NCBI GenBank assembly: GCA_021904315.1
Contig: CM038923.1
Coordinates: 11,724,038 to 11,788,037, forward strand
DNA length: 64,000 nucleotides
Reading direction: 5' to 3'
Origin: Sphagnum magellanicum
Lineage: Eukaryota; Streptophyta; Sphagnopsida; Sphagnales; Sphagnaceae
The translations under genes and the position numbers were made by a program. This document shows, piece by piece, positions 12,064-23,129 of this stretch (positions within the stretch are counted from its first letter, which is position 1; each line of letters starts with the position of its first letter). The notes under the pieces are model-generated. The model ran no database searches, was not told where the DNA came from, and saw only the letters and a list, made by a program, of their open reading frames with translations.

Positions 12064-13399
12064 AACCCTCCACCCCTGCCCTTTTAACATTTTCAAGGGA
12101 AATTCAGCTTATTGCTTAGGAAGGCTTCTTCATCAAAGGTGTAGGATTTAAGCTATCAGGTGCTGTTCCATGTTTTGTTTGATTTTACCTCATTTTCTGC
12201 TTTTCAAGTATTGTGGAGTTTAACAAAAATTTTAGTCCAGAAGGTTTTTGCTCTGCAAACTCATGCCATGAGTATCCAACTATATTCTTGTCAAGTTCAT
12301 TAATGAACATGTTCAATAGTTGAGGAGATCTAACAAGACCAACTAAGGAGACTTCCTGATAATATTTGTCTGGTTATGAGCTTCATGCAGAACACCAAGA
12401 AAACCAAACATAGAATATGCACATGATGGAGAAAAGGGACTGTTTTGAGTGTAGTTAGAACTATTTTTTTCCAATAAGGTATGATATACTAGAGGCAGCT
12501 TGTTAAAATTAATAAGTTCAAAACGTCTACACCAACAGCAATAAAATTCCATGTACATACCACGGGATGAAGTACATAGCCTTTAAATAGCATGAAACTG
12601 AGTTTGGCTAAGATGCAATGATTTCCAAAGGGCCAGTAACAATATGATTTCTTTTGATTGGTTGACTCTATTGATTGGCTTGTGTGGCAGCATGTAAATA
12701 CTCTCTCACTTTATCCCATCCAATTTTTCATGTTTGTGGGTGGAGATGCTATCAGGTGCTCTTTTCCATGGTAATGAAATACCATGTTAAATCCAATTTG
12801 AATAGGGACGTGTAAATGTCAATTTGGTTGCATCTCTTGCAACAATTTTAATTTCTGGAAAGTTCAATTAAGGTTGGGTGTTCATTGTTTTTGCCATTTT
12901 TTCCAAGTTTCAATCCCGAACAACTCTGATTGCTTTTTCACATTCTCAAAAAACTTCAATTTGTTACTCAACTTCTTTAACAATCTTCAAGCTTTCAATC
13001 TTTGAATGTTATAATTAAAGAAGCTTTTTTTTATTTGTCCACACAAATCATATTCAGAGTCTAATTGTGGATTCATAAATACAGTAAATTTGGAACTTGT
13101 GTGAGGGAGCTTCTTGAGGATGATGCCCAGGAGGAGGACGTGTTTAATCTTGCAAGTTAAATCTTCAACGTTATTTGACCAAAACAGTCCTGATCAAAAT
13201 GAAGGACCAGTCCTCACAAACACGCTCAAAACTCATGCAAATTTCAGAAACTTGAAAATCCAGTTCAAGGTAGAAAAAACATCGAGTAGAGGAGGAGTGG
13301 AGGAGTTTTTTGTGTTGCTTTTTTGGTTTGGGGTGGGGGAAGGTGGGGTGGGTGAGCCTTTATATTTTGTGATTTTTGCACTTGTAGAATTATTCATAG
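12064..13399. other. 3' flank of TLC gene and intergenic DNA
   Basis: The 3' untranslated region of the TLC gene begins here; its end is not determined. Beyond it the DNA is AT-rich and non-coding. The open frame at 13114-13416 has no recognisable homology and ends in a G-rich low-complexity run, so I do not call it. Confidence 0.5.
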
Positions 13400-14316
13400 C
13401 TTTCACAATTAATTAAGTCTACTTGATTATCCATACCCATTTTTTCACCTACAACACAAAGAATTCGTTGTTAAGTAATTCTTCGTTGAGTTTCAGAAGT
13501 AGCTGGTCAGGCAGAGTCTTGCAGCTGGTTTTCAAGCTCTACTTGCTAGCTTGAGGGCCAATTCAGGATCAGCTAGTTCAGCTTGGTTTAAGAACGTCAT
13601 TCACTATAGCCATGGCAGCAACAAGTATGCACCATACATGAACCTTAGAGATCGATGCAACAAGAAGATACACTAGTGTGGGGCCTGGAATTAATCGCCC
13701 ATCTGGACGTGAATTACTGATTCTCAATTCACTGGTCATACGAACCGAATTGATGGTGGTAACTTAGAATTTACGATCCGGACTAACAGAAACGCAAATT
13801 AGTCTCGCTGCTCCAGCAGATTAGGCACAATGTTAAGCATAGGAACACAATTCATGGGCAAGCATGTCAGGTGAGAATTGGCGCAGACAGCTTGACAACA
13901 TTACCATTCAGTAATCAAAGAACACATGAGCCTCCATCCTAGAAACCAGAGAACTAAGCAAGAAACACGTTCCAGCAACTACTTTCACGGAAATCAGACC
14001 CGAGAGCTCAAAACATGCAGTCTAAGGTGACAAATTACCGCAACGTAGAGAGATAAATATTAGAGCCGTACAGAAGGACTTGTACTTGGTCTTGAGCTCC
14101 TCTTTGTGGTTGAGGTTGAAGACATTGAAAAGATGGTCTGGGTAGGTGTCTTGAAGGTAATACGTGGGCGGGACTGCAATATCCATAGCCGATATCGTTG
14201 CTGGCCCTTTAGCCGGCATCTGTAACGATCTTCCAACGTTGTTTCTTAGATCGGGGAGACCTGCATTATGCTCGCTGGTAAGAGTGGAGGGCGCCAAAAT
14301 CTCTAGTTGGTGCCAT
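13400..14316 (-). pseudogene. Type III polyketide synthase pseudogene (PKS-a), exon 2 deleted
   Basis: Exon 1 lies at 14316-14072 on the minus strand and closely matches the exon 1 sequences of PKS-b and PKS-c, including the conserved run MPAKGPATI and the end KYKSFC before a GTAC donor. One extra T after the ATG (GATTTTGGCGCC against GATTTGGCGGCC in PKS-b) shifts the frame and brings a TAA within 20 codons. The intron is recognisable down to the acceptor TGTTGTAG at about 13449. Exon 2 then survives for only about a dozen bases (GTGAAAAAATGGG). The next bases (near 13435-13395) match sequence that lies about 170-200 nt beyond the stop codon of PKS-c (55096-55130). Essentially all of exon 2 and the proximal 3' flank were thus removed in one deletion. 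No functional protein can be made. Confidence 0.9.
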
Positions 14317-14690
14317 GACGCTACCCGCCGCTCTTCCAGATGAATGTAGAAACGTCAGAGGAATGACGAAGGTGGGTCACAGATAACAAAGATTAATGAG
14401 AACTTTATTGCAGATTATTGAAAGACCCAGCCGGACTTCGCAGCTGCGAAATAGATATCTCTTAGCTATGGCGATCCTTGCAGTTACTGACTCCGGATCT
14501 GAATGCAATCCATGACTTTGAGACAACGCGCATGAGTAGCTGATGACTCTATATAACTTCTCCTCGATGCTTGATGTGGGCTTGGTCGATGTCATGGCTT
14601 TATTAAAACAAAGTTGGATCCACTGAGCGTCCGTTGGCGCTTTGGAGTACGACAGGTAGGAGAGTCTAAAGTCTAAGCCTAAGAAGCCTT
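14317..14690 (-). promoter_or_regulatory. Promoter and leader region of the PKS-a pseudogene
   Basis: Sequence upstream of the dead gene is collinear with the promoters of PKS-b and PKS-c. A TATA box (minus strand GTTATATAG, about 14557-14550) is followed by the leader with the shared phrase ATTGCATTCAGA. Further up, at about 14625-14680, is the shared block containing AAAGCGCCAACGGACGC and TCCTACCTGTCGTACTCC. The latter contains a perfect H-box pattern (CCTACC, seven bases, CT), known from chalcone synthase promoters. Regulation by an H-box factor is an inference. Confidence 0.6.
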
Positions 14691-15185
14691 TAAGTGTAGG
14701 GTAAAGCTCTATGATGGCGGCATTCTAAAAATAAGCGGCCTAGGATGAGGCAATAGCCAAGTCCACCCCCCCATTTTGGTGATGTCCCCCACCCATGAGC
14801 TTTACTTATAGTAAAGCACAAGGCAAAATTTATCATGAACCAAAACTACATTGATCACAAGGCATAGGTGTGGAGGGATTTTATGCCTACTACTCAACAG
14901 TGGGAGGGAAATTATGCCTACTTCTACGCGTAGGTGTAAGAACCCTCCCCCTGTTGAGGAGTAGACATAATATCCCTCTCATTTTTGAGGAGGGAAATTG
15001 AAGGATGTAAGGTGCCCTCCAAATACACTACACATTTTCTCCCACTGCTTTATGCCTACTTATAGGTGTAAGCACCCTCTCATTATTGAGGAGTAGGCAG
15101 AATATTCCTCCCATTTTCTAGACTTTTAAGGCCTTAGACAGCCTTTGTAAATTCTACTTATATTAAGTTTGGGGAGGGTTTCATC
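14691..15185. mobile_element. Insertion of about 490 bp with internal hairpins, interrupting the duplicated PKS upstream DNA
   Basis: In the PKS-b and PKS-c upstream regions the block with AGTCTAAAG lies within about 50 nt of the phrase TTCAAAAGTTGATAAT or its counterpart. Here the two are about 500 nt apart. The extra DNA contains inverted repeats: ATGCCTACTACTCAACAG (ending near 14900) pairs with CTGTTGAGGAGTAGACAT (from 14951), and a related pair lies near 15050-15117. This looks like a MITE or a fragment of one. The exact ends and target duplication are not resolved. Confidence 0.55.
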
Positions 15186-15640
15186 ATTCTATCATTCAAA
15201 AGTTGATAATGCAGTATGAGCCTGCTTGTCGGCTTGAATTGGATGCAGAATTAGGTCAACCTTAAAACAAATCCCGAGAATTCGGTAGTCTAGTGTTTTT
15301 TCCTAGGCTCTCAAAAGAACTTCTCTTGCAACCACCTGGCAGGGTCTTTCTTTTCAGTTTTGTGATGTAGCCAATTTGCTGGCAATCATCCACAATAAGA
15401 TTTAGCCAAATTTGGCTATACAGCAGATATGAAAGTAGAAAATTTTAAGAATCCTTTGGCTACCTGCTGGAAACTATTAGAGAAATTTGAGAGCTTTATT
15501 TTCTACAAATCTCATGGCGTAGGTTCTTTCTTTTCACAAATATTCTTTTTATGTGTTGAAATCGTATTTTTCAGGTTGCAGAAGTGCAAAAATTTGCCCC
15601 AAAATGAAAACTGGCAGCCAAGTTGTTCATTGTTTTTTTA
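15186..15640. repeat. Segmental-duplication block shared with PKS-c and PKS-b upstream DNA
   Basis: The phrase ATTCAAAAGTTGATAATG near 15197 recurs at about 57557, and as its complement TGCATTATCAACTGTTGAAT at about 20630 and 20670. Farther out, CAGATATGAAAGTAGAAAA (about 15423) and GTTGAAATCGTATTTTTCAG (about 15556) recur as CAGATATGAAAGTAAAAGAA (about 58428) and GTTGAAATCATATTTTTCAG (about 58572). The order is the same relative to the PKS genes, so the duplicated unit extended well beyond the promoter. Confidence 0.75.
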
Positions 15641-15659
15641 TGGGGGGAGAATTTTCACC

Positions 15660-18600
15660 AAAGTTTGATCTGAAAAAACATGATTTCAAGACCTATACAA
15701 TTCTGTCACAATATTCCTTGTGAAATTGCCAGGCTTTGAGGAGTTGAGGAGTAAGATACACTAGGTCCATACCATGATATTCACATTAACTTACTTTATT
15801 TTACACATAGTCATGATTCGGATTTATTCATTTTTAATACATAACAGTTTGTATTTTGTAACATAAGATAATAACACAATTAAATTGAAACTCAAGAACA
15901 AAATAAAATGAAATGCTTAATAGTTATGGAATAACTGTTTGACATGAGTGGAATATCAATCATTTTCCTCCCTCTAAATGACTTGACTTGTGGGAATATC
16001 AAAGTTACATTCATGTTTCACATATTTATGTGTTTGACCTATGTTTGATTTATGTTGTGCACTAGACTCGAGGACATTTCTTGTGATAATAAAATAATTG
16101 TCTTGCTTTCCAAAATAAGTTTTTTTTTCTTTCTCCATCAACTCGACGCAAGCATCATTTTTTTCTTATGTTCTACATACTAAAGCCATGCTCAATTATA
16201 TTTTTTCGTGAAGATTTAGTTTACAAAAGGTTTTGAAGGTCAAGGTTTTTGTTTTTTCTAAGGGTTTTTGATTTTTTTTGCTCTAGTCTTTGATGTATAG
16301 TAGAAGCTAATGTCTTAAGTTTCATGCTTTTTATGTGTTTTATGTGTTTCTTGTGTTCTTTGTTTGTTTGCTCTAAGTAGATTTCCTTTGCACTACTCTT
16401 GTCACTGAAAAACAAGGACACAAACAAACAAAATGCAAAACATGTATATATTGAACAACAAATACATTTTCCAAACTTCACATTGGCCGGAGCAAGTGGC
16501 CACCTAAATTTTGTCTAGAAACCAGCAAAGAAATCACCTTTCTCATCATAGAGAGGCTCGAGGTTTTCAAGGGGTTAGATTGCTTTGATCTCATTCTCTT
16601 GAGCCCACTGGCCTCTCTTCTCAAAGTCCTCAGACCCACACAAATCACATGATTAGATTTCCTTGACACCATTGCTCCATTTAACAAGATAAAAAGACAT
16701 GAATACAACACATTGACTTCCCCAAATCACTGTTTCAAGAATCCTTACAAAGAACTACACCCATCCCTTCTGTGATGGACCTTGTAGACTCAATGGACTG
16801 CTGTAATCTTTTGGAATTCCCAAAATCAGGGTACTTGCTCTTGAAAAGCAAAACAACAAAACCTAGATACAAACAAAACACAAACATAGACTCTTAAGAA
16901 GAGTTGTTGGCCGTTCTCAAGACCTCTAGAACTTCTCATCATCCCCCCTACTCAAACATCATATTCCGTTCTAAGATAAATATTCTGCTTCCTTGAGTAC
17001 ATTACACAGCGGATTGTTTTTGTACTTTCCTTTGAGATAGAGATTTACAAACCTCACTCCCAGAATTTCTCCTATTTGCAACAACCCAAAATCAAAATAA
17101 AAAACCACAGTTTTCATCCTTTTCAAAAGTCTAACAATTTAGCTTCTTTTTCATCATCCCCCAAAAACTTCCACACAAAAATATGATCCCCAAGTCCTTC
17201 CTCAGTTAGCCTCAAATATCGTCCTTATCACCTCATCTCCTCAAAATCCCCCTTGCCAATCACTTTACAGAAATTTGATCCACAAAGCTTTAAAAAATTC
17301 TCATTGGGCTACTCATATTTTCTTCCATTTTAGAAATTATCTCACCTACTTCCTTTGTCATATCCTGCCAAACCACCAAAAATACACAAAAATAAAAACA
17401 TAGTAAATTTTATTTTCTTTTTTAGTGTCATTGAAGCACATTGTTGCCAGCAGTCCAGTGTAGTCCAAGTGGCCTTCAACAAAAACAGTTGACACTGTTT
17501 TCAGGTCACATTCCAGTGTACCTTCCCCTCCTTCCATTCCCTTTTGGGCTTCATGATGCCTAACTATTCCCTATTTTATTTCACCTTTGTTTTTGTCAAG
17601 TTTCAATGGGAGGTGGCACAACTCAACTTACTATTCATGAAAGTTGGCCAAAAAATGTTTTTGAGAACATAAAATTGTTGTAGTTGTTTTGTTACTATTT
17701 GTTGCATGTGACATCCAATCTTCTTCATGGTTTTCAACATCTTTTGAAGCAACATAGTAGATGAAGGTGCAACAACAAGTGAGCTGTCAATTTTTATGGA
17801 AAAGCCAATTATAAACATCAAAGGAAAAGAAAGCAAGAAGGATAAATCATCATCTAGGTTTTCTAAGTCCTCCACTCTATTTAAACCTTTCCAAAATATT
17901 CTTCACATTTTTTTTCATGTAAATATTTGGAGAAAAACCATGCAACAATAGGAGGGACTAACCTTAACCCCAACAAAAGTTCAAGCTTTAGCCCTAGGGT
18001 CTAAGCATGATTGGGGTACCCCTTATGAGACATTAAGTACTTTCAAATTCACCTTTTTTTTCACTTTTCCTATGATTTATCTTTATTTTTTTTTCTCATG
18101 TGAAATGAAATAATTTTGTTCAAAATTTTATATAGACATTTAGAATATCTGTTTTTTTCACTTATGAGAGTAAGAATAATAAATTTATTTAATGTGGACA
18201 CCATGTTCCATTAATGGCCCAAAATTCTTAGAAATTTCATTTTTTTGAAAATTTTTATATTACAATAAGGAATTTGGTTTTTTTATCAAACTCACATATT
18301 TTATGTAAATTAGTACCTAAGGTGTTTGTGGTAAAAATCTTCAGCCAAAAAAATTTGTTTAAACATTTTTTATGAGTCTTTGAACTTTTTTTTTTCTAAG
18401 AAACAAAGTTTTGAATTTTTTTCTTGGACTTGGTAGGAATCTTGAAACTTGTTCAAATTTGACATGCTATGCATAGAATAATACTTTAGTAATGTATCTA
18501 TCCATGAAGAAATTCAAACTTTCAATATGAATGTGCCATTAAGTTACAACATGTTTAAGTGAGGGGGTTCCACTCAATATAAAAGGAAACAATCCTTTTT

Positions 18601-19967
18601 AGTACTTTAACCATGCTTTGATGCCCTATGTTTTCAAATTTTATTGCTGCAACAAGATCATCACCATCTAGGTTAGTGATTGGTTAATTGCAACTATGTC
18701 ATCTAGTTTTTTCATTATAACTAATGTGTTGGCAATAGCTTTGAGTGTTTCCCCCTATGCATAAAACAAACATATAACAATTCAAGGGAATATATTAGTT
18801 TTCTATGAGGATAGAATAAAAATGAATGTGTCCTAGGAATGTTGACACCTATGGATTCTTTATATGTTAATCTATCTCCAATGTTTCTTCAAATATGGTT
18901 CTAAACTTGTCATTTATGAAAGGTCACTTGAGATCTCACTTAATTTTTGTTAACATTTTGAATCCCATGCATAGTGTATGGTTTTTTAAAGAACATGTTT
19001 GAGTCCATTTTGCTTTGCAATGAACCTTATGAATCTTGTTTGGCCCTTTCCTACCTCTTGTTTTCCCCTTTCCTATTGACTAGATGTAAGTTATGGTGGT
19101 TCAAAAGTGACAAGAGTCCTAGTTTCAAAAGTCCATAAAAATGGAAAAATTAACACTAAAATAAAAAAAAAGTTAAAAAGCAATGTTAAGTGGGCCTTAT
19201 GTGATGATTAATCAATTAATAAAGTCCATATGAAAGGTTGCCCATTTAGAAAATTGTTTATTATACATGTTAAGGGAAAAAAATAACAATCAAACAAAAA
19301 ATGATCAAGATTGGAACTTTTGAAAATAAAACTCAAATCTAATCATTCAAAAGTTCATAGTTATTTGTTGATTAAATTTTTTCAATTCATTTTTTTTCCT
19401 CATCATGTATCATATATTGAGTCCTTATAAAAAATATTAAGATGAAATCATAACAAAAAATGCAATTGATTGTTAATGCAGAACCCAAATTATAGTCCAT
19501 ATGTTTATTTTAAAAATCCATTACTATATGATTAGTGCATGCTTATTGAATTTCACCCCTTAATAAAACCTACAAAGTGCACAAACAATAGGGATTTGCA
19601 CAAAACCATAGTGATTCTTCAATGAGTTGCTACTCTTGGTTAAGGTTCTTCATCTCTTCCAAACATCATAGTTAGTGTACCTCCGTCACTAGCCAATTTG
19701 TGACAGACGACAACTTTCTCATCTTATGTGTTCTTTGTTATGTTGGATTATCATTTTGTAACCATGGGTCCTATTTGCATAAGATTTTCTCATTATTTTT
19801 TTGTTCATTGTTTGCTTTTGTTTTTTCCTTTGGTTTGTGTTTACTCATTCTCTCATTTGCCTTGTCCTTTTGGATGGATGGGTTCCTCTCCTTGATATTT
19901 TTATACATGATTTTAGTTTTTTTCAATATTTCGTACCTGGCTCTTTACAACCAGGGGCCAGTAGTTT
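15660..19967. other. AT-rich intergenic DNA, no gene recognised
   Basis: About 4.3 kb without a recognisable exon. Minus-strand open frames at 16221-16481, 16478-16711 and 17603-17875 look random: they are rich in Lys, Ser and Cys, have no family resemblance and lack splice context. No structured repeat was seen. Confidence 0.5.
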
Positions 19968-19970
19968 TAA

Positions 19971-20505
19971 GGCTCAGTTTACACAAGGAGTTGAGGCCAA
20001 AGTTGAACCCAAATCAAGCAATCTTAGGGGTGTAACCACTAAAAATATATTAGTCCCAAGGACTTTACACTAGGACTCAAGGCCAAACTAAAAATGTAAT
20101 ATTTTAATTTATCACTGTTTGGCCCAGTGATGGGCCCAAGCTCAAAAACAGATACATATCAACTTGGGGCCGACTTTGAGCATGTTTGGCTTGTTGTTTG
20201 GCCCCAAGCTCCTAATAAATAAATGCTAGAACATTGATGTCAGGATATTAATAAATGCTGAAACATTGGCCTCAAGGGTTGCCTGGCCTCCCAAATTTGA
20301 TGATATCTTTTTTCCAGCCTTGGGGCCAATACAAGGCCATAAAGTTCAGGGTTGATTAGTAGCTGTGGGCAGATTGAAAAGATTTTTTCCTAGTTCAGCC
20401 TTGACTCCTTGTGTCAAGCACTTGGGGCTGATTTCAACTTTTGCACTTATAGGAATGCTTGATTTGGGTTGAAAGTCGGCCCTGACTCCTAGTGTAAAGC
20501 GGGCC
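19971..20505. mobile_element. 535-bp MITE with long inverted ends and TAA target duplication
   Basis: The left end starts GGCTCAGTTTACACAAGGAG and continues with TTGAACCCAAATCAAGCAAT. The right end, read on the minus strand, is GGCCCGCTTTACACTAGGAG followed by TTTCAACCCAAATCAAGCAT. The inverted ends extend about 60 nt. TAA lies immediately outside both ends (19968-19970 and 20506-20508), a three-base duplication consistent with a PIF/Harbinger (Tourist-like) MITE. The interior repeats the word GGCC and TTGGGGCC and has no coding capacity. Confidence 0.82.
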
Positions 20506-20612
20506 TAAAGTAGCCTGAGACCAAACAATAGGCCAAAAGTTCCTACACAAGTTGCTGAAAGTCCTGTGCTCAAAAGCAGCAGCATTAATTTGGTAATTAC
20601 TCAATATCTTTG

Positions 20613-20790
20613 GACAAACAGTCCCATGCTGCATTATCAACTGTTGAATCATTGTGCCGACTTTCAGTCCAATTCTGCATTATCAACTGTTGAATCGTAG
20701 TACACGTTCTAATTAAAAACGCTTAGACTTTAGACTCCCTACCTGTCCAATTCGAAAGCGCCAACGGACGCCCAGTGGATCCACCTTTGT
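20613..20790 (+). promoter_or_regulatory. Distal promoter block of PKS-b, with a local duplication
   Basis: The block GCTTAGACTTTAGACTCCCT followed by ACCTGTCC and AAAGCGCCAACGGACGC is shared with the upstream regions of PKS-a and PKS-c. In this copy the H-box pattern is CCTACC, seven bases, TT, one base off the consensus. Just upstream, a segment of about 45 nt containing TGCATTATCAACTGTTGAAT is tandemly duplicated (about 20630 and 20670). A regulatory role is inferred from conservation across the three loci only. Confidence 0.55.
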
Positions 20791-21095
20791 TGGCCTTGCC
20801 TCGAGATCGTGTTTAGATTCATTATAGAGTATAGTAGCTTAATGGATTTTGGCCCCTAGGTAATAATAGGTCTATTTTTGATATCAGGATTTTTGAAAGA
20901 TGATATTTTGGGCTTGTGTTGAAACTTGAGATTAGTTATGGAGTTATGATATCTCGAACGATTTTGGTTTCTTTTAGACGATTTTTCTGAAGATTATATT
21001 TCTACATGGTGAAATATTTAATTTTTCATAATTCTTCTTTTGCCTTAATATACTTTTTAATGGTAATGGCAAGGCCACAGTGTGACACGCCCCTT
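20791..21095. mobile_element. Insertion of about 300 bp between distal and proximal PKS-b promoter
   Basis: In PKS-a the sequence CAACTTTGTTTTAATAAA is continuous. Here CACCTTTGT is separated from TTTGAATAAATCC by about 300 bp. The inserted DNA begins TGGCCTTGCC, carries the complement GGCAAGGCCA near its right end, and is flanked by TTTGT and CTTGT, possibly a five-base target duplication. A relic of a solo LTR or a MITE is possible; I cannot assign a class. Confidence 0.55.
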
Positions 21096-21155
21096 GTTTG
21101 AATAAATCCATGGCATTGACCAAGCCCGCATCAAGCATCCAGAAGAAGGTCTATC

Positions 21156-21161
21156 TATATA
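21156..21161 (+). promoter_or_regulatory. TATA box of PKS-b
   Basis: TATATA within GGTCTATCTATATAGTGATC. It lies at the position equivalent to TATA boxes in the PKS-a and PKS-c promoters, where GTTATATAG and ATTATATAAC align. The ATG is about 260 nt downstream, which implies a leader of roughly 230 nt. Confidence 0.7.
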
Positions 21162-21419
21162 GTGATCAGCTACTCTCACAATCATCGCTTGCATTCAGAG
21201 CCGGTGTCAGTAACTGCGAGGAGCGCCATAGCTCAGAGATATCCGTTTCACTGTTGCGAAGTACTGGGTCTGCCAATAATCTGCTGTAGAATTCTCGGGC
21301 CAGTTCGTATATTAAGCTCTATTACTGTCGTGCAGCTGAATCTGTGATCCACCTTCGACGTTATTCCTCTGACGTTTCCACATTCATCTGGAAGAGCGGC
21401 GGGTGGGTTTTGAAGCCTC

Positions 21420-23025
21420 ATGGCACCAACTAGAGATTTGGCGGCCTCCACTGCTACCAGCGAGCATAATGCAGGTCTCCCGGATCTAAGAAGCAACTTC
21501 GGGAGATTGTTACAGATGCCGGCCAAAGGGCCAGCAACGATATTGGCTATGGATATTGCAGTCCCGCCCACGTATTACCTTCAAGACGCCTATCCAGACC
21601 ATCTTTTCAACGTCTGCAACCTCAACCACAAAGTGGAGCTCAAGGCCAAGTACAAGTCCTTCTGTACGTCTCTAGTTTATAAGCTCTCTTCGCCATTTGT
21701 CACCTGAAACTGCATGTTTTGAGCTCTCGGGTCTGATTTCCCTGAAATTAATTGCTGGAACGTCTTTCTTGCTTAGTTCTCTGGTTTCTATGATGGAGGC
21801 TCACGGGTTCTTTGATTACTGAATGGTAATATTGTCAAGCAGTCTGCGCCAATTCTTACCTGATGTCTTTCCCCAATTGTGAACTCATATCCTTAACATT
21901 GTCCATAATCTGCTGGAGGGTTTGATCTTGGAGACCTGAAGTTCTGATCCTGGAGATCATAATGAGCTGCTAGACTCGGGGCCAGCTACTTCTGAAACTT
22001 AACGAAGAATTACTTAACAGCGAATTCTTTGTTTTCTAGGTGAAAAATCGGGAATCAGGAAACGCCACATGCTTCTCACTGAGGAGGTGTTGAAGGCGAA
22101 CCCAGAAATCTGTACTTCCATGGCTCCCTCTTTAGAGACGCGAATGAACATGTCGGTGGTCGAGATTCCAAAGCTTGGCCAAGAGGCCGCACTCAAAGCC
22201 ATCAAGACTTGGGGCCGTCCCGTTTCCGACATAACTCACGTGATCTTTGCAACAACCGGCTCGGTAAATATGCCTGGAGCGGATCTTGTACTCTCAAAGC
22301 TCTTGGGTCTCAAACCCACAGTTAGGCGTGTCATGGTATACATGGGTGCTTGCAACGGGGGTACTACGGTTGTGCGCATCGCCAAGGACCTGGCAGAGAA
22401 CAATAAGGGAGCCAGAGTGTTGGCGGTCGTTGCCGAAAGTACGATCCTGGGTTCTGTGCCACCGAACGAGGACGATATCGATGAACTCCATGCAGCCTCA
22501 GTGACCGCAGATGGAGGAGTAGCTCTCATCATCGGGTCTGATCCCGAGCCCAACGAGCGCCCCCTGTACGAGATTCAATGGGCCGGAGAGACGTTCTTGC
22601 CTAACACTGAACAAGCGATCATTAGGCGTGTAACGATAGCTGGATTACACGGCCGTTTTCTCAAGCACTTGGTGAGTTTCGCGACTAGCCTTCCCAAATT
22701 CCTAACCGAAGTGAGGGAGGTAGTTGGCGGACCCAGTTGGGACAAGATGTTCCTGGCGATGCACACAGGAGGCAGCGGACTACTAAACGCAGTCGAGGCA
22801 TCTCTCAACTTACCCAAAGACAAGCTGCAAGCAACGAGGACCGCCCTCTCCGAGTACGGCAACTTGCAGGGCGCTTCCTCACTGTTCGCGCTGAACGAGA
22901 TACGCTTACGCTCGGAGGAACTGGGCTCCAAGACGACTGGCGAGGGATGGGACTACGGCTATGTTCTGGCATTTGGCCCTGGAATTACTTTGGAAGCTTT
23001 GTATCTAAAAAGTTGTCCTCGTTGA
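21420..23025 (+). CDS. Divergent type III polyketide synthase (chalcone synthase superfamily), PKS-b, 409 aa
   Basis: Two exons, 21420-21663 and 22040-23025. The 376-nt intron (GTACGT to TTCTAG) splits a Cys codon after its first base, exactly as the conserved chalcone synthase (CHS) intron does. Type III PKSs are homodimeric enzymes that load a CoA starter on Cys, extend it with malonyl-CoA and cyclise or release it. The catalytic triad is intact: Cys186 (GACNGG), His323 (AMHTGG) and Asn356 (EYGNLQG), equal to CHS C164, H303 and N336. CoA-site Lys residues equal to K55 and K62 are kept; R58 is Ser. Pocket residues differ from CHS: T197 to Gly, F215 to Thr237, G256 to Arg277, F265 to Gly286, S338 to Gln358. 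The usual GFGPG loop is AFGPG. There is an N-terminal extension of about 20 residues over CHS (409 against about 390 aa). It ends SCPR. A naringenin-chalcone product is unlikely; starter and product are unknown. No frame break is present. Confidence 0.93.
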
Positions 23026-23129
23026 AACAAAAAAGACAAGAGGGTTTCATAAGAAAAGACTGCAATCTCCCAGTACTCTCTAGACTCCCAATCTTGAGCA
23101 AAAAAACAAGCTATAAGCTATCATTCTCT

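Noticed and set aside
19700..20073. Overlapping hydrophobic open frames of 111 and 90 codons
   Set aside because: They arise from a T-rich tract and run into the MITE at 19971.
22236..22931. Minus-strand open frames across PKS-b exon 2, with equivalents on the + strand across PKS-c
   Set aside because: These are antisense shadows of a GC-richer coding exon. The same shadows occur in both paralogues.
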